Below are positions 61,548-64,000 of a DNA stretch of 64,000 nt, one piece after another. The stretch is from Streptomyces sp. NRRL F-5630 (lineage in GTDB: Bacteria; Actinomycetota; Actinomycetes; Streptomycetales; Streptomycetaceae), in the NCBI RefSeq assembly GCF_000719475.1, contig NZ_JOGO01000026.1, forward strand, positions 1 to 64,000, written 5' to 3'. The first letter of the stretch is position 1; every line of letters starts with the position of its first letter. The translations under genes and the position numbers were made by a program. The notes below the pieces were generated by a model, which saw nothing but the letters and a program-made list of their open reading frames with translations, made no database searches and had not been told where the DNA came from.

Positions 61548-62696
61548 TCAGGCCAGGTAGTCCTCGGCGCCGCCGGTGCGCACCGTGTCGAGGGTGAAGC
61601 AGTGGAAGCCGCCGCCGAACAGGCGCCGGTGCCGGTGCCGGACGGGGACGACGCTGAACCGGTGTTTCTCCAGCGTGGCCATGAGGGTCTTGCAGGCGTC
61701 GTTGACCAGGACGGTGTCCTCGTCGACGGAGAGCACGTTCAGGTCGATGTAGGGGCTGGCGGGGATCGGGTCGTCGTTGTCGTATTGCGGGTAGTCGTCG
61801 ATGCCGGGCGGTGGCGGGACCACGACGTCCCATCGGCGCAGGGCCTCGGGCAGGTAGTCGACGACTCCCGGGTCGCGCAGCAGCAGGGTGCCGGGACGCA
61901 GGGGGACCACGACGGAGTCGATGTGGCTCTGGGTGAGCCGGTCCATGCGGTGGACGCGGAACCGTCCGTCGAGGTGGCGCCGGAGCCAGTCGAAGGCGAG
62001 GGCGTGGTTGGCGTTGGAGACGTTGACGATCAGGTCGCGTCCGAGGCGCAGGCAGTTGGCCCCGTCGATCATCGGCTCCGGGCCCACGTCGTACGGGGAC
62101 GCCCGCGGATCGAGGGGGACTTCGATGTTCGGGGCGGCGTGGGCGACGTTGGCGGGGTCGAAGGAGTGGTCGGTCATCATCGGGCGCGGCATGGTCGTCC
62201 AGCGGGCGCCGGTGCGGAAGTACTCCAGGAAGACCGGTTTGAGGAACTGGGTCTCGAAGTAGCGGTCGTGCAGCATGGGCGGCGTCTCGATGATCTCGTC
62301 GCCCATGATCAGGGTGTTGTCGCGCAGGTTGAGCGGCGGGGTGACGGTGGCCTCGAAGGCGGGGGTGGCGACCCGGGTCGTCTCCGGCGCGGGCGGCAGG
62401 GGCCGGTGCACCGTGACGCCGAGCGCGACGAGCTGTGCGGCGAGGCCTTCGACGTCCTCGACGAGTTCGCCGAGGAAGCGCTCCTTCTGCTGGAGGCGGT
62501 GGGGAGTGTTGCGGTTCCGGCGTTCCTCGCTGTCGCGCCAGGTCGAGAGGGAGGGGTAGTAGCCGCGGGCTCCGGAGAGGTTGTCGCTGATGAACATGTC
62601 GAACGACATGTCGCGCACCCGGTCGAGGTAGCCGTCCGCCGAGCCGAGGACGACCTCCTTCAGCGGGGTGAAGTCGTCGTAGCTGTTCAGACGCAT
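61548..62696 (-). CDS. Arginine:amine amidinotransferase (AGAT/StrB-like)
   Basis: 382 residues from ATG 62696 (AAAGG at 9 nt). The N-terminus SYDDFTPLKEVVLGSADG is the usual amidinotransferase opening. The catalytic residues are visible: Cys366 in FGGGFHCFTLD, and His in SQSHIDSVVVPLRPG. MTDHSFDP and IDGANCLRLGRDL are further family blocks. The enzyme moves the amidino group from arginine to an amine by a covalent amidino-Cys intermediate. Here the acceptor may be an amine of 2,3-diaminobutyrate or another precursor, giving a guanidino amino acid. It lies 50 bp upstream of the NRPS gene in the operon. Confidence 0.92.
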   Translation of the reverse strand: MRLNSYDDFTPLKEVVLGSADGYLDRVRDMSFDMFISDNLSGARGYYPSLSTWRDSEERRNRNTPHRLQQKERFLGELVEDVEGLAAQLVALGVTVHRPLPPAPETTRVATPAFEATVTPPLNLRDNTLIMGDEIIETPPMLHDRYFETQFLKPVFLEYFRTGARWTTMPRPMMTDHSFDPANVAHAAPNIEVPLDPRASPYDVGPEPMIDGANCLRLGRDLIVNVSNANHALAFDWLRRHLDGRFRVHRMDRLTQSHIDSVVVPLRPGTLLLRDPGVVDYLPEALRRWDVVVPPPPGIDDYPQYDNDDPIPASPYIDLNVLSVDEDTVLVNDACKTLMATLEKHRFSVVPVRHRHRRLFGGGFHCFTLDTVRTGGAEDYLA

Positions 62697-62754
62697 CGGC
62701 GGAGGCCTTTCGTGGGGCGTCGGGGGGCGCGTGCGCGGGTGCGGTGACCGCTCG

Positions 62755-64000
62755 TCATCCTGCGGCCTCCTTCGTGAGGAAGGCGGCGAGGCGCCGCACG
62801 CCGGTCTCGATCCGGTCGGGCTCCAGGTAGCTGCACGACAGCCGGATCTGCCGGTCGCCGCGGTCGGTGAGGGAGAACTGCCGCATCGGCGTCCACAGCA
62901 CGCCGTACCGGTCCGCCGACACCTCCAGGAGGGCGTGGTCGGCCGGGACGGGCAGGTCGACGCGGGTGAAGAAGCCGCCGGCCGGGCGGTGCCAGGAGAC
63001 CCCGGGGAGCGTGCCGGGGGGCAGGTGCCGCTCCAGGGCGCCGGTCAGGTGGGCGAGGTTGGAGCGGTAGCGCTCGGCCTTGCGCCGGGCCAGGGCACGC
63101 AGGGAGCGGCCGTGTTCCAGCAGGAGGCCGCCGACGACGGCCTGGGCCAGCGGTGACGTGTTGACGGTGACCATCGTCTTGAGGTCGGCGAGCTCCCGGG
63201 CGAGTGACCGGTCGCCGCCTGCCCGGCCGACCCGCTGGTCGGCGACGGCGTAGCCGACGCGGGCCCCGGGGAACCCGACTTTGGCGAACGTGCCGAGATG
63301 GACGACGCGGCGCCGGGCGTCGAGCGCCTTGAGGCCGGGCAGGGTGTCGTCCTCGGCGGCGGTGAAGGCATACGCGTTGTCCTCGACGAGCAGCAGGTCC
63401 TCGCGGTCCGCCAGGTCGAGCAGGGCCTGCCGGGCGGCGAGCGGCATGCGGGCCCCGCCGGGGTTGGAGAAGTCCGGGGCGACGTAGCAGGCGCGGACGC
63501 GGCGGCCCTCGGCCCTGCCCTGACGGCAGCGCGCGGCGAGGTGGTCCACGTCGAGTCCCGCGTGACCTTCGCGGACATCGGTCACGGGGATGTCGAGGAG
63601 CCGTGCGGCGCCGACGATGCCGGGGAAACACGGGTCGGCCACGGCGAGCACGTCCTCGCTGTCCCGGTACAGCGCCCGCAGGGTGAGGAACATGGCCTCC
63701 TGGGCGCCGACGGTGATCACGATGTCGTCGGGGGCGACGTGGATGCCCTGGTCGGTGCGGAGGGCCTCGGCCACGAGGTCGTTGATGAGGCCCTGGGCGG
63801 GTCCGTACTCGTAGAGCACGCGTTCGGCGCGGGACGTGTCGAGACCGTGTGCGGTGCGCAGGTGGGCGAGGAAGCGGTCGGTCAGGTCGCGCAGGTCCAA
63901 GCCCCGGACGAAGTCCGGGTGCGGGGCGCCGGGTGCGAAGGAGATCGCGTCCGGGTGACGGGCCATCACCTCGTTCAGGAAGCCGATGGCGCCGAGCACC
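62755..64000 (-). CDS. PLP-dependent aminotransferase class I/II (5' end outside window)
   Basis: At least 414 residues are visible; the frame is open to the right edge, so the start is outside. It is a fold-type I aminotransferase: ISFAPGAPHPDF near the start, YGPAQGLINDL, TVGAQEAMFLTLRAL, YVAPDFSNPGG, VEDNAYAF (PLP-ring Asp) and the lysine in HLGTFAKVGFPGARVGY. RLSCSYLEP holds the substrate-carboxylate Arg. It resembles the 2-aminoadipate/valine-pyruvate group often seen in biosynthetic clusters. It is 58 bp upstream of the amidinotransferase gene. It could form or remove an amino group on the guanidino amino acid or an aromatic precursor. Confidence 0.88.
   Translation of the reverse strand, partial: VLGAIGFLNEVMARHPDAISFAPGAPHPDFVRGLDLRDLTDRFLAHLRTAHGLDTSRAERVLYEYGPAQGLINDLVAEALRTDQGIHVAPDDIVITVGAQEAMFLTLRALYRDSEDVLAVADPCFPGIVGAARLLDIPVTDVREGHAGLDVDHLAARCRQGRAEGRRVRACYVAPDFSNPGGARMPLAARQALLDLADREDLLLVEDNAYAFTAAEDDTLPGLKALDARRRVVHLGTFAKVGFPGARVGYAVADQRVGRAGGDRSLARELADLKTMVTVNTSPLAQAVVGGLLLEHGRSLRALARRKAERYRSNLAHLTGALERHLPPGTLPGVSWHRPAGGFFTRVDLPVPADHALLEVSADRYGVLWTPMRQFSLTDRGDRQIRLSCSYLEPDRIETGVRRLAAFLTKEAAG

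Noticed and set aside
58942..61560. 872-residue + strand frame opposite the NRPS
   Set aside because: Val/Gly/Asp-rich antisense shadow of the adenylation and oxygenase domains.
1..64000. CRISPR arrays, tRNA/rRNA genes, insertion sequences and integrases
   Set aside because: No regularly spaced repeats, tRNA-like cloverleaf elements, transposase or integrase motifs were found by reading.

Overview
This is a 64 kb, very GC-rich stretch with strong third-position GC bias. It carries SARP and bldA-type (TTA codon) regulation and dense secondary-metabolism genes, so it most likely comes from the chromosome of a Streptomyces or close relative. I saw no tRNA, rRNA, CRISPR array, insertion sequence or phage genes.

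Layout. (1) 1-12.8 kb: the 3' part of a giant gene whose visible 4,240-odd residues contain, by my reading, a single cysteine, in an OTU-like protease motif. (2) 13-22.5 kb: an exported cell-wall and lectin island. It has an NlpC/P60 hydrolase with two SH3 repeats, four secreted SH3-type proteins, a ricin-type lectin, an ECF sigma factor and a VanX-like dipeptidase. The dipeptidase sits behind a three-repeat SARP operator. The large AfsR/SARP regulator just upstream appears frameshifted. (3) 22.8-27.7 kb: an MHS transporter / D-2-hydroxyacid dehydrogenase / RraA-aldolase operon opposite a double-length IclR regulator. (4) 27.9-34 kb: a GntR-controlled hexonate operon (ManD, fructuronate reductase, MHS permease, idonate/gulonate dehydrogenase). 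(5) 34.1-37.7 kb: DctA and a PrpF-type isomerase opposite a LysR regulator. (6) 38-45.5 kb: a half-size ABC exporter, a TetR/FAD-monooxygenase/RidA locus, an MGT-type glycosyltransferase and an FkbM methyltransferase.

(7) 46.6 kb to the right edge: a nonribosomal peptide cluster that continues past the window. It holds a TTA-containing LuxR regulator, MbtH, a cysteine-synthase/ATP-grasp fusion, a GHMP kinase and an argininosuccinate-lyase homologue. The last three match the set known from 2,3-diaminobutyrate loci. Alongside are a free C-PCP protein, an A-PCP-TauD/TfdA fusion, an arginine:amine amidinotransferase, an aminotransferase, a FAD halogenase and a small SnoaL-like protein. Together they suggest a guanidinylated, hydroxylated and probably chlorinated peptide built partly from diaminobutyrate; I cannot match it to a known product.

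Convergent gene pairs are separated by long perfect hairpins (15-21 bp stems) that look like bidirectional terminators. Several divergent pairs share palindromes that fit their regulators (GntR, TetR, Crp-like).
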